Assembly (NCBI RefSeq): GCF_037975245.1
Contig: NC_092575.1
Coordinates: 6,786,001-6,850,000 of the forward strand
From: Apostichopus japonicus
Lineage: Eukaryota > Echinodermata > Holothuroidea > Aspidochirotida > Stichopodidae
DNA: 64,000 nt
Reading direction: 5' to 3'
Shown here: positions 49,100-63,152 of the stretch, one piece after another
Position numbering within the stretch: the first letter of the stretch is position 1
How the letters are laid out: the number at the start of each line of letters is the position of its first letter
Notes under the pieces: generated by a model
What the model saw: only the letters and a program-made list of their open reading frames with translations
Told to the model about the DNA's origin: nothing
Database searches by the model: none
Made by a program: the position numbers and the translations under genes

Positions 49100-51837
49100 G
49101 GTGGAGAATCCTGCAGCTACACACCTGACGATGATCACACAGTCACAGTCTCGATGCACGGGGACTGGTGTTGAGAGTGGATCAGTCGGTTCGTTGGTTG
49201 GTTTTTCGTGCCCAGATTCTTTCTTGGGTGACTTTTGTTAAAAAAGAGCGCCTACCCCCCCCCCACCCTCCTATTCACTATTTCTCACATAGAAATGCAG
49301 TAATCCCTACTGGGTATTGTGATTGTGTACCCTATCACACTTTATTCAAACAATGGAAAGCCTAAGAAATTTCCTCTCTTTTGAATTGATTGAAAAGTTA
49401 TTTCAATCAATTACTTTTCGATTGAATGCTTGTGCATGCTAATTTCTCTGGTGTCATAATTATAAGTTCATCGATTATGTTCTGTGTGGAAAGATGGAGA
49501 AAACCAAGAATCTATCACTCATAATTATATATTCCCTTTTTTTAAGTATCATTTTTCAATTTCGATGGAACAAGATTGACTGTATTTCGTTTCAATCTAG
49601 ATGATTGGTCAGATGATACTGACGTCATAAGTGCAAAGATATACATCGTTCATCATTTGGGAGTTCTGCTAGTGTCAAAATTTATATTGAATTATATTGA
49701 GTAAATATCAGATAAATTCAGTGTTCCATTGTAGAGTAACCTTTCAGTACACAGAATTAAAGCTAAGGGTTAGAAGGTTTGATCCCATCCTATATCAGAA
49801 TCTGTATAGCAGTTCAGAGAGCCAGCTTGCTTCTGAAGACGATCCTATGGGACGGTAGGATCAAAAACGTTGGCCATTCTACTCTTTTCATCACTTTCAA
49901 AAGGTTGAGCAAAATTGCTTATTTTGAAATGAAATCTGAGCAAAATGAAAGCAAATAATTTTTCGTTGTTGTGGGATTTTAATATCGAAAGTACCACAGA
50001 TTTCTTTCACCCCTTGTCACCCCTTCTCCACCTTCCCTGTCAACCCCCCCCCCCCCCCAAAATAAAGCAGTTTTTGCAGCGTCTCATATTGTTTCCCTAT
50101 TCCGCGCTCCTTATTCCTTTAACCTATAAAATGAAACGTCTTTTTCAATCAAGGAAATTGTGGTCGGTCATTCCGGACCAAGGTGTCAGTTTAAATGTCA
50201 TCTTAAACCATCACAGATTCCAAACGATGGAAAAATTGGCGACTGTAATAACACTTGAACTTTTCCAAAATGGCACTTTCCTTTTTCGTTCTGGGATGAG
50301 TTTTAATTATATATTAAGAACTTTTACGTGTGCAAACAGCTCTTCATTTTCTAACGCTGGAATTGTTTCGCCTATAACGTGTGGCTTATATATGGTATAA
50401 TAGGAATAAGGGGAAGATTTCAGCTTTAAAAAAAAAAAAAAAGGAAAAGGAGGTCAAGACCGAATTAAAATTAATTGGCGCCTGAATGCCTGACCACTCG
50501 AGTTAAATGGAACCTATGGATTATTAATAAAGTTATGCTTTTCAGAAGAACGATTAGATCCTTATCTGCCATGAGTTAACTGCTGGTCGTTTCTTTTCTC
50601 TTTAAAATTACGTAATCGCATTGTGATTGTTTTAGGCATCAGATTAAATATAATGATAATGAATACTATCAAGTTCCAACTATTGTTACGTACGAATATA
50701 CTGAGATATTTCGTCTCCCTCCTGCCCCCCCCCCACCAGCCGTCAACCTTACCTCCACCCCCTGATCAACCCGAGATTAGCTGCACACAGTGTCATTTCT
50801 ATTATCAGCGTGTACTTTTATATTCTCATCCTAAAGTTGTCTCTTTGGCGTTCCATAACTCTGGTGCAATATCTCAGTATGTTAGAGCCCCCTATACCGG
50901 TAGGGTTGGGGCGGTCAGGAAGATACAGTCGGGACCAGGGCTAGTAGACAACTAAGTGGCGGGGGGGGGGCGGGAAATATTGGCTATATCAAAATGTATT
51001 ACTACTGTTGTAATAATTTTACTGAAGGCAAAATACAGACTTCTAAATATGGGCCCCATTCTGGAAATAATCGTCGTCCTATAGCGGACCCCGGCTTGGC
51101 TCTCGACGTTAGTGTATATATTACCTCTCATTTAGTTTCTTACTCTAACTAATGCATAGGCTAACCAACCCATTGTTGCTATTTTGCTGGGGTTCCTCGT
51201 CATTGACTGACTTGGGCAGTTCCTGGAACGTTAAAGGATGACTTTTAAGCACCAAACTTAATGTTGACATGCTGTAGATTCCTTGTTAATCACTGCTATC
51301 ATCAGTTCGGGCTGGGTTTATCTTTGATAAATGACGTCATCATTTAAATATATGAATTAATTTAATATTATTTTTTTCAATGATAATACATTTATGACCG
51401 ATAACGAGCGACATACATGATCTAAGTTTGCCACTAATGTCAAAAAATATATATATGACCCCACATTTTGCATACAGAATAAAGCACAGAGACGACCTTT
51501 GCCAATATTATGTTATTTGTATAGTGTTGAACCATTTCCTATCTACGCAACACATGTATTGTTCACTCCACACTCAATACGTATGACGTAATGCAAAGTT
51601 GACGGGAAGTGACGTGCCAAAGACCGATCGATATGTAATATATACATCACTTTTCACCCGATGAACAGCTTTTCATACGATAACAGGGGGGGGGGGGATT
51701 ATATGTTCCGTTTGCAAATACTTTTATGTTTTTTAATCCTGTCGCTCAAAACGTGGAAAATCTAATGGTAATTAGCCTAAAAATTTACTTGATGGTGACA
51801 GTATAGCACCTTAATAGGTTTGTCTTGATCTAACATC

Positions 51838-51839
<2 letters not shown>
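49100..51839. other. Intergenic, no gene recognised
   Basis: AT-rich DNA with poly-C tracts (49255-49264, 50045-50058, 50727-50735) and poly-G tracts (50960-50970, 51686-51697). Open frames at 49945-50400 and 50623-50955 are driven partly by the C-runs and show no known domain. Confidence 0.55.

Positions 51840-51887
<48 letters not shown>
51840..51887. repeat. (AT)n microsatellite
   Basis: About 48 bases of pure TA alternation. Confidence 0.95.
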
Positions 51888-51889
<2 letters not shown>

Positions 51890-52529
51890 ACCTACATAAG
51901 ATATATTAGTATCTATCGTTGGTTTGGAAAATAACTTTAAGGCCATCCCCAAAGGAGATCATTCTTTCTTTTCTTGCACGTTTTAGTCGCACGCAATAAC
52001 TGTCAATAATTAGACCACGGTTTGAACACTTTTCCTGCAATTCATGATACGACGCCAATAAAACAAAATGAAATGAAAAAAAAAAGATCGTTTGTCAGGG
52101 GTAAACTGTATGCATGCTAGCATTCCTATATTGTTTCTGAACCTGCCGCCACAGGTTATAGCTATGATAAAAGTCAGCAGTTAATTCCACCCCCCCCCCC
52201 TTCCCCAACATCTCTTTGTTTTGATGGGGTGATGAGGTGTTACATTACGCTCTCCTGAGGTGTCGTTCATCTGTCATTGAACTTTAATTGTGGATCAAAA
52301 TTATTATTAACAAGACACTTTTCGTGGCAAGGATGTATCCAGTTACTGTAAAGAAGACACAAAGCGAACCATAATTATTTGGTCTATCGGTTAGAAGTAA
52401 CTGTCGTGAAATCTTCTCCAAATAGCTAAGACAGTTCTTGTTCCATTTATAAGAGATATTTACAGATTCAATATTCCTTCAGGACCTTTACGCACATGGT
52501 TGAACCCACATATGCTTCAAATCCGCGGC

Positions 52530-52592
52530 TCCTCCCCCTCCCCCTCCCCCTCCCCCTCCACCTCCACCTCCCCCTCCACCTCCACCTCCCCC
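52530..52592. repeat. (CTCCCC)n / (CTCCAC)n hexanucleotide repeat
   Basis: About ten hexamers, the first half CTCCCC and the second half alternating CTCCAC and CTCCCC. The - strand is G-rich and could form G-quadruplexes. Confidence 0.93.
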
Positions 52593-52599
52593 GTTTATT

Positions 52600-55500
52600 T
52601 ACTACAATGTTTATATTCTGTAATGGAGATGCACATTGCAAATGCTGAATCTAAAATATTGAATCTCATAAAATGACCTCCTTATGATGTCATGATGTCA
52701 CGTGGAAAGCAAACATAGAAAACGTTAAAAATTTCAGGTCCTAATTGGCACTATTATGACATTACAGAATTCCAAAAATGACAGCCCTCAAAGCGAGATC
52801 TTTAAAAACAAGGATAATTATCAAACTGAGTTAGAGTTTTCTTAGCTGTTAAAGGGAGTCGTTCATCACCAAGATGTTTGCCATATCAACTGAAAATGAT
52901 CGTTGGGTTAGGCCTAATTTTTTTCCGGAGTTTTCAGTTTTTACCTGCACTTGAAATTATTAGTTTGGCGAATGACATATAACGTCAAAGGAACGTGGCC
53001 GTTTACAAACGTTAAAGTGTTCGTTTAAAGTGTCACACATCCATGCTTTGAATTCACCCCCAAAAAACCTACTATATTGGTATGTCGGCACAAAATGTCC
53101 ACGTTTCTTCCCATACATAGCTGACTTAGGGGTACACATATAGGCCTCATATAAGCCTACACACACATACACATATAAATCCCTATATGTCAGTATGTCG
53201 TACATGTATTTGCCATAAACGTCTAACCGTGTATCGATAATCGATCACAGATATTGATCATGTAAGAGGATCCGTGCTTACTGCGTCTTATAACTTGTCA
53301 ACCGTTCCTCTTTGTCTTTATGTACAAGTTTATTTGTAGAAATGCTGATTTTCTGCACGTTATGACGTCATGGTCCATTAACCAATTACCACCCTGCGTT
53401 TCTTTGTATTTCTTTGTAATGGTATCTTCATACCTTTTGTCCTTGGAGGAACGTACTTTGTATAATGTGTCATACAGTTGTCGACTCGAGTTAATGTAAT
53501 AACAATATCTACAAAGCTGTTTGCATAATTTCAAAATTGACCAATTTATCTTAATAGATCGACGGAAGTTTTTCGACTGAATATCAACATTTTCACACTG
53601 GCTTATTCGATGGGTGTTTTGAACAAGTTTATTTTTCCAGGTGAAGGTTGTTTGTCGGAAGTAAAGTTATGGATTATGAGGGAAATAATCTCAAAAATAT
53701 CCCCTTTTCTTTCTATGACGATTAATGACAAGTGTGCTATAATAAAAGTAAAGGCATGTGATAAACAACTTTATTTTTTATCCATTTCGAGCTATTTTGT
53801 AACGCGAATATATTTGTCAAAGAGCATTATATAGTTAAACAAGTGTGTCTGGTCACACTTTGGAAAGGGGAAAACATAGATAGGTTATACGATTACTCGA
53901 GCGAAATAAATTATCAAGGAAATAAAATACGAACAGAACATGCTGCAGTACATTAACCACAGTATCTATTTGAGTTAGTTTCATGTATAGTAGTGAAATA
54001 ATATGATTTGTAGTACTTGCTTTGCTTCAAAACTGAGTTAAGAAAGTTGCAAAGGAATATATTGTCCATGCGACGGCCCATTGAGAAGCTATTTCGTGTA
54101 CATAAAGAAAATAAAATTAATCTCATACAGTGGTAACACTTGTCTTTATAATATATACGTTTAGGTATTTTGTGTACGAATATCATATATATAGCTGTAA
54201 ATAATAAACTTTGCTACAAAATGAATTTATATAGTTTCACGACAGCCCATGCAGCAAGCTATTTCGTGTACATAACAAAGTAGAAGTTAAACGTCAACTC
54301 ATGAAGTGCATGCCAACATATGTCTTTATACTATTTATATACCATACTTTTTACCAGTACATGAAGTTGGCAAGAATTATAATCACAGCTTTACGATACC
54401 ATTATCAAGCCATTTCTTAGAACGAGATTATTCAAATTAATCTTATACACATTGGCGACACTGGTTGTATCTCCCGATTCACATAGTATCATGCAATAAT
54501 ATTGTATCATGATAATATAAATAATATTGTTGCATAAGGTATTAAGCGGTACAATGATATATTATGATAACATTCACATTGCTAATATTTTTCAATAACA
54601 AATTTTTATCATTATTTTAAAATGTAAAACTTTTGTTTTACAAATATTACAGTACAATATATTATACACTAGCATGTGAATCGGTTAACATTTTAGACTG
54701 CATGGAAAACGTATACATTTGAGCTTAGAAAGAGTGTTCGGTACAATGCTATAGGTCATACCGCATTCCTGTCTTGATTGGCACTTGACAATCTATGACG
54801 TCACACGATAGATAACCAATATAGATCGTATAAAAAACCATCAGAATGGGGTATTTATGACATGCAGTACCAGTAGTACAAGAACATCCCATTTTCTACA
54901 TAGATGTATACCATATATGTAAACCATATTGCAAAGTTAGTATGTACAAGAAACATTTTGAGTTTTGCGCACAACGCATTGCAATGCGCGCAATGGAACA
55001 TGATGATGTGGATGTTGATGTGCTGCGCCATCATCAACATCATCGCTGAAGTTGAAGTGAATTTAGAAGTGGTTCACAACGTGGTATCCTTTGCTATACT
55101 GAAATACTTAAATGTATGAGGTAGACCGTTAACTATACAAACTGTCTGCAGTGCGGTATATAGGCAAAAAAAGATATGGCCAGAATTGAGTGACGTAATA
55201 TGAAATGTACTTTCCAATTTCCCTTAACTATCGGAGCTTAATCACGACAGTCCGTGAGCAAAGTTTGTGAGTTCAAAGTCAATACAAACACGACGGCGCG
55301 TTTTATTAGTTAATTGCATTTATCGCTCAAATTGGCCTGAAATCCTCCGTTGGAGAGTAAGAAAATGTAGAATAGTGAGTGACAGTTTCGTGCTGACAAA
55401 TTTAGTTATAAACTGTTCAACATTGGACTATTTAAGTCTGACCCGCTGAATAATTAAATGACTTATTCGGGTTTTATTTTGTGCTAAGCAAATCTTGAGA

Positions 55501-55740
55501 GAGAAAAACTTGACCCATAAATAAGAAACTAAAACAACGTTCTTTCAAAATACATATTAGGTAAAGTAATATGTTCTCATTATAAAGTTTCCATTAGGAC
55601 TTCAAAGCACGTGTAAAAAGTGTGATTTTTTCATTAACGGCAAATTATAAAAATCAAACGTTAATTTGCACAATAAAATTACCTATGCCACAAAGGGAAT
55701 TCAAAATACTTGCCGCAAGAACGAACATGTCTGTTAGTAA
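52600..55740. other. Intergenic, no gene recognised
   Basis: AT-rich sequence without arrays longer than a few units. The sentence-like repeat AGCTATTTCGTGTACATAA at 54088 and 54259 marks a small local duplication of the surrounding ~180 bases (CTTTATAATATATA / CTTTATACTATTTATA also shared). No gene is supported. Confidence 0.55.
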
Positions 55741-55741
55741 A

Positions 55742-56168
<427 letters not shown>

Positions 56169-56184
56169 ATATATATATATATAC

Positions 56185-58185
56185 ATATACTATACTATAC
56201 GTCACTCTCTGTCTATATATAGTAACACAGACATCCCATTTCAACCGAAACTTTCCAAAAGTATAGTAAAAATAAATACAAAGCTTTGATGAATGAAAGA
56301 CTCAAGACCGAGAAAGAGGTTGAGAAAAGCAATCCCAGACTGTGAATAAACACGTATTATGCATAACTAATCAAAACACAAAAGTATCTTATATGCTCCC
56401 ATCTGTGATCAGTTTCGCGAGAAATAATAGAGCGTGTGCATGTTTAATAGTATGTAAAGAACGATACCCGTTCTTGGCAAAATAAAACGTCCACTTTTGC
56501 TGTGATTGATATGGTTTTTTTATCGATTTTCTGTGGTCTGATGTTTCGAAACTGGCAGACAGTTAATCAAATTGGGTGAACATATACTGTATAAGCTACA
56601 AATACATTAAGAAATCTGGGTGGAGATTGGGGAGGAGATGTCTGCATATGTTTGATAAACGCCGCAATTATTCTAATGTGTAATATACGGCTTGCCAAAG
56701 AAAAAATCATCTTCTATAGATCTATAAAAGAGAATTGTTTATTTGGCTTATTGAAATTCATCGATGAGGAACTAACATACATCGACATATTTGATTCAAA
56801 GAGGGGAATAAAAGGAGAGATAGATATATAGAGAAGGAAAAATGCTTACTATTATTTTTGTCTTCATTTTTCTTCTTTTTAATTATCTCTCTTGCAGAAT
56901 TAGCTTCCTGACTCATGTTATTTTGGTTGTTTATCGGACCGTAAAGTTGATAAAGTTTGGTGCTAAATCACATTAAATTGACCAAGCTAGCAAAGAAATT
57001 AAACATTATACTAGCAATTGTTGGGAATAACGTTTTGGTAAAGAAGTGCATGTTTTAGCAGAAACGTGTGCCAACAAACTTTCAAAATTCAAATTATAAA
57101 GAAAAACAATAAACCGAGACATTTTCAGCTGAAGTGTCCTAATGACGTCATCCTTTTTTAATGTTGCCAGATGCAATTAAAGATATCACAAAATAAGTAA
57201 AAATCATATTTTCGTGATACAAAATGCTTAAATTTTCGCCTAAAGTTTCAACACTGTTGATGAGCAATCCTCTACAACCACATGAAAAACATTTTAAGAG
57301 ATGAGAAAAAATGAATAAAATAGAAAATATAAGCTTCAGAATTATAAGATGTCCGATTTTGGAGCATTCCTTCGTCTGCCTGTTTTTTTTTTCTCGAATA
57401 TTGACATTTAATATCTTTTTTTTTTCTGGTAATTGTTGTTGTCAGTTTCTGTAAAGAGAATTTCAGATGACTCAGACAGTAAGAAACCAAAAAAACATGA
57501 GAGAATAGTAATTAAAATTAATCCACCTGCACACTTGTCTTGTAGCTTGGTCACGTTACAAGTTATTACCGCCATGGGATGTATTATTCACAAACACACA
57601 AAAAAAAAACCAGGGAAAACAAGACGCTTACATAATCGATAATCAGTAATATGTATAAGAATAGTACGTTTGAAAAGTCAAATGACTGACTTCTTGATTT
57701 AAGTTTTAACAGAAATACATAAGGAATGTCATTGTAATGCCCCAGTTCCCTCGAATTAAATTAATGTGTAGTATATATATAGTGTCCAATGTTTCAGTAA
57801 AGTGTCGGTAAGTAGATGCGTGCGGCGTACTCATGTGTGGATGTAAAAAATCGACATCTCTGTTGGTTTCATAACGAGATTTGGGAATGGTAAATGTAGA
57901 AGTATAACATATGAACTGAACAGAAAATGCTGTACGGCCAAAAAATATGTGTACACAGATTTTGTGGAAAAAGAGATTTAAATTTCAGTCGGGAAATATG
58001 ATAACTTACTGCTATATCATTTACCTTGCTCAAAAACGATATTTTTCAAACGAAACCTTCCCATAAATTGTTTTGGTTTTAGAAGCAAAATGTCTTTATT
58101 TAGTAGTGATAAGTCTTGATTTATATGGTTGGGGGAGGGGTTGGGGGATTGGGTGGGCGGGGAGAAGGGAGAGGGAGGGGAGGAG
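56185..58185. other. Intergenic, no gene recognised
   Basis: AT-rich sequence with poly-T and poly-A runs (about 57381, 57418 and 57600) and a G-rich patch from 58130. No coding evidence. Confidence 0.6.
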
Positions 58186-58189
58186 GAAC

Positions 58190-58680
58190 ATGTGTCACGT
58201 GACTTTTACGGTTTGCACACAGGTGCCAAAGAAAAGGGTAAACCTATTTGATGTATAGGTGTGTGGAATACTTGGGTTGAGTTAATGATGAACATGAATT
58301 TTGCATGATAAGGTCATGACATGTACATGAAACGACAGTTATAATAATTAGGCAGTTGCATGTTGCGACATGATGATTGGACATAGGCCTCCTACAGATA
58401 ATGTGACAGTATAGCTTGACGCGTATGGCATGATATGTATAACATGATTACTGACATGAATGATGATATTTACTTGTCCAGACATGTCATATACTAGGCA
58501 TTTCATGATGTGGGATGTGACAATAAACGCAACATTGACAGTGCCATCCAGACGTCATAACGTATTTGTATAACAGTGGCAAAGTAATGACGTGATAACG
58601 ACATGGGTATTGCCATAATGATCACGTGACAGTAAAAGGATCACGTGACAGTGGCATCATAATGACGTCATTTCCATTTA
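58190..58680. promoter_or_regulatory. Cluster of CACGTG and CRE-type motifs
   Basis: GTCACGTGAC at 58194, GATCACGTGACAGT twice (58620 and 58639), GACGTCATAACG at 58553, ATGACGTGAT at 58586 and AATGACGTCATT at 58661. Known binders of these palindromes are bHLH-ZIP factors (USF, MITF, MYC types) and CREB/ATF bZIP factors. CGGAAG and CGGAAAC words follow at 58733-58800. The density suggests an enhancer or promoter, but no gene start was found nearby, so the role is inferred. Confidence 0.3.
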
Positions 58681-58989
58681 CAGCCGTGCTGTATTTCTTC
58701 TCATGAATGTACCCCCTTCTTTCTAACTCAAACGGAAGCAGGAAGCGCCTCCTCTAAACCTAAACGGAAACCGGAAAAAGAAATCGGAAGTAGAACAATT
58801 AAACGTGACATTGCAACAAAGACCCAGGTGTTGTTAACAGATGTTATCCACACCTGCAGATTGTTTACAACACCGACTGCATGGATAAAGACAGATATCA
58901 CCGTTCACAAGTAACCATAGTAATCGACTGGATGGGTGGAGTTTGTAACACGTGACCCTGTATGGACATATTGCTTTAATACTAGTATA

Positions 58990-61900
58990 CCTGCTTGTAA
59001 CATGTGAAGGGTTGTATATAGGCTATGTTGAGTAACACTGATTCACGTGGTATACTCTTTAAGCTAAATGTAATACAAATTTACTTTGTAAGAAATAAGA
59101 AACACAGCAAACTATAAAATAATAAAAATAAATGATATTACAGATTAAGGGTATCTGATGGGCGCGAGGATTTTAAGTTGCCACTTTAACCAGCAGCTGT
59201 TAATACTCATATAGTTATATAAGCATACTGCCACACTCAATACAACCTACAGTCTGCACGAACACTTGCGGTCAAAATATATTTAGTACGCAAAAGTTTG
59301 TTCGTTAAGCTTTCTAATATCAGACACCAATTTTTGTTTTGTTCCCCTTTTTCCTTGAAGATTGTTTATTTGACGACTTGGAGTGGAATATGACTTTTTT
59401 GTTGTATGTGTGCTCCCTTTCCTCTTCAAGAAAATGACACGACCCGAGATAGTGGTTAATATTAGAACGAAGAAAGGGGAAAATAATAACAATAATAACA
59501 TAAAGAAAATAGCGATGACAACCGTTTAACAATATGTGTGGATACATGTTCTGTGAGTTAGGCTACAATATAATCAAATCAATCCAGTCAAAATTCAATT
59601 TTGGTTCTGTAGAAGATTCTGTCGCGGACTCGATCAACAAAGGAGGTAGCCATCTAGTTTCCTTGAACAGTGAAATAATTGAACGAAATTCGTCTACTTG
59701 TGTATGGCCTTAAAATGGAAAATTTAAGGCATGTTATTCCTCGCGGGCTTGGTTGTTGACTGCTTTTATTATAATACCGGAAATCATTTTTGGCTAGTTT
59801 TTTTTTGTGGTTGATGTTCCTGTTTAAACTGATTGCCCTTAATGGAAACTCTGTTACAAAGTTTTCATGCTGGAATATTATACACGCATATGTCTGTTTA
59901 AAAGTTTAAAAGCAAGACAATATTCTTACAGAAATTTACGGGTAATAAAAATCACATTCAATTAGAAAGAAAGATAAAAAAAAGAAGCAGAAGAAAATGA
60001 AAGAACGAAAATAATGAAAGTAGCTACTTTCTGTTTATCCGTTACAGTTTACAGAAGACAAGTTGAATACCTGAAACGCTCCTTTAAAGGCAAGATCGAT
60101 TGTGACGTCAGTAACATGTAGGCTATATATAGTACTGTAGTAAAATTTGATGTAATATATTCATTCAAAGCTGTTCTTTTCAAATTCATGTAAAGGGCAG
60201 AATATCCAAACATGAGAATTAAGACCCATTTGTTCTTGACAAAGTTGAAATGCAAGTACACTATGATCATTATTTGGGATTCCCCCCCCCCCAAACAAAA
60301 TTATTATATATAATAACGATAATAAATATATTAAAAATAAACAAATAAAGGAAACGTATGGTTTCATCTTATTATCGCTAACCTAACTAGTCTGTATGCT
60401 AGATTATGTAATTAGGCCACCTCCTTCAATATTTCCCTGATATTTAAACTGTAATGCATTATCAAATATCTGTCTACGAAATGAGCAGTTCTATTAAAGT
60501 CTCAATACCTGTTTGCTAATGAATTTCGGAAAACAAACTTTCAAAGCAGATTCATTGTTTCTTATTCTAAATGCACTCTGACCAGGTGTGTTTAATGGAT
60601 AAAAGCTGTCGCAATCGAAAGAAAGCAACTTATTTGCTGTTGCCTTTATGGACCGTAAAATCACCGCTACCGCCCATATCAGCATGTTCATTACACAAAT
60701 GTAACCTATATATATATACTCGTATCGTCCACTTTTTTGACCCAATTTCATGGAGGAAACGTTTGAAAACACCTGTTTATTCCTTGCAATGGAAAGATAT
60801 GACACAATTTCGCAAGCTACGTCGGTTAGACCGAAAGAAAAATACTATTCAAGAGAATGGACCGAACACAAGCTAGCCACGAAAGTGAAAGTATGTCCTA
60901 TACCTAACGGTCGTAAACAAAACAGAGAGATTTGATTGGCGCAATCTGGCGAATTTTATTCAGCTCAAAATGTTTAACGACAGATAACTCAATAAAACTA
61001 ATGAATATTAATATGAAATGTGCATAGTGCGGTGTCATTTCAACTGAGCTTTTAGGGGAAGTAACCTGGAAAGGTCGAAGTTAAAATTTGGCAAACATTC
61101 ATAGAGACTTTGAAAGAAATGTTTCTTTAAATGTTTGTATCTTTAGCAGACTGCTGCGAGATCCAGGAAGATCTCCACTTCGCCAAAAAAAAAAAACAGA
61201 AGTTATATTTTGATGGCTATATAAGGGCCTTTTTAGTTGATGTACGTTAAATGTTGTTGTTTTCCGTGTAGAAGGCGACTCTTCCACATACCAACCATGT
61301 GTATAGGGTAGAACATATGTGCGAATAGTTATTTTACAAGGATACAGCTATTGATGAACAGTTTAACACAAATAATTCCAGGTGCGTCGATGCCCGCGTT
61401 CTGAATACATACTCTCCTTCTCCTACCATTTTTGTAAGGAAAAAGTGCCCTTTTTTATTGAAAAATATGATGATACTGAAATTTGAGGTTTGCACTATTT
61501 CGGAAGCTTTTGAAGTAGCTTCGTGGTTTATCCCTTTCAAATCAGATTCGCATGTCCAACTGCCCACATACCCCCCCCCCCACCCCTCCTCCTCTCCCGA
61601 CTGAACTCTGTCCTGCCGCCCAAGCTCAATAATTTGCGACACCAACCAATCACATGTGCTACATGGAAAATGTCACCTTTGATCAAAAGGAAACGGATCA
61701 CGAAAAAATTAAAGACAAAGCGATGTAGTTATAAGTACATTAGTGTTTCATGTTCCGGGCTAGTGGCTAAAGAGCACTTGTTATTTCGTGTATCGATATA
61801 ATTGTGAAAAAAAGATAAAAGGGCAAACACAACATGATGCAAGTATATAAAGAAAACCGCATTTACGTCAAGTTAATTTTTTCGCCGAACTTCAATTTCA

Positions 61901-62500
61901 CAAACATAAACATTTTCTTGTTAGGCTATAGAATTACAACACGATATATATATATATATATTCCAGTCCAAAACGTTGATTCTGTATCTTCTGTTTGATT
62001 CCACGAAGCTCATCTGAAATCCGTATAAATATATAGGTTTATCCAGAATTTCTTGGTATATAAACTAACAAAATGGAAATTTCAACTCTCGTATAGTTTC
62101 GGCAAAAAACCTAGACATAGAGAGAATAATAAATAAACAGTAAAAAAGGGAAGTAAGAAGTTCAGCGGTGAATATGTAGTTTTTTAATCACTGCTTTACT
62201 ATTTATGAGCGCCCTTAATGTCAAACAAGTAATTTTAGACAGTATCCTATGACGTCACCTCGTCTTCAATGGACAATGTGACGCGCAATCTATTTCAATT
62301 GATAGTGAGATATCGTACGCAGTAAAAAAAAAGTATGACTCAAAATTTTGTGTAGGAGAAATTGTGTTAAGTTTTTTTTCCGCCTTTTTGTATAATCAGG
62401 AAGAAAAGAAATAAAATACACAAACAGGTTATAATGACAATTTATATAGACCCCTATAAATCTACAAGATTTCTGCTGGAATTTGGAGAAAATTATTTTC
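58990..62500. other. Intergenic, no gene recognised
   Basis: AT-rich sequence. Poly-C runs at 60283-60292 and 61570-61580, a short AT tract at 61942-61961, and isolated TGACGTCA palindromes at 60103 and 62250. No supported frame. Confidence 0.55.
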
Positions 62501-62514
62501 AGCGTCCATAACGG

Positions 62515-62700
62515 TCGGTTGGAGTTATATATGGAGTTATCAATATGTATTGATTGCATATTGATTGCGAAATGTGTGCATATGTGGAGTTATATATGGA
62601 GTTATATATGGAGTTATATATGGAGTTGTATGTGGAGTTATATATGTGCATATGTGGAGTTATATAACGAGTTATATTGATTGCGAAATATGTGCATATG
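62515..62700. repeat. 12-bp repeat TGGAGTTATATA nested in a larger duplication
   Basis: Five to seven copies of TGGAGTTATATA lie between 62585 and 62665. The block GAGTTAT..ATTGATTGCGAAATGTGTGCATATG occurs on both sides (62522-62585 and 62669-62700), so the 12-mer array sits inside a longer duplicated unit. Confidence 0.85.
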
Positions 62701-63152
62701 AGTTTAGGACGAAGATCGATATCAATTTTAACATTAAAAATACAAATTTGTCAATTTTAGAGGACAGGAAGACAACCAAGTGAAACGTCTTGCTATTTGC
62801 GTCTTACATGAAATGTACTTACAGAGTTCACTGACCGCGGTCGTAAGCAAAATGCCCAAAAAATATATATATATTGTTTGGAAATTCCTATCTGTGCATC
62901 GTTTTAATATCTTTAAAAAATATATTTTGGATATATGATTACATGTAACCACTCAAAAGCATTCCATTCCAATATTACAAAAACAGAATTTTTCATAAAA
63001 AATCATAAAGAAATCTTGCGAATGCTAGAATCAATATTGAACTTACCTGAAAGCGCCTCAAATACTTCAAAGCAACTTGAAGTTAGCTGACAGCTGCAGC
63101 CCACGATTCAATGCATCTCAAAGAAGCAGAAACGCTTGGTACATCGAGCAGT

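Noticed and set aside
49945-50400. 151-codon + strand frame, the longest non-repeat frame outside the known gene
   Set aside because: Includes a proline run from poly-C, has no recognisable domain or splice context, and length alone is not evidence in a 64-kb window.
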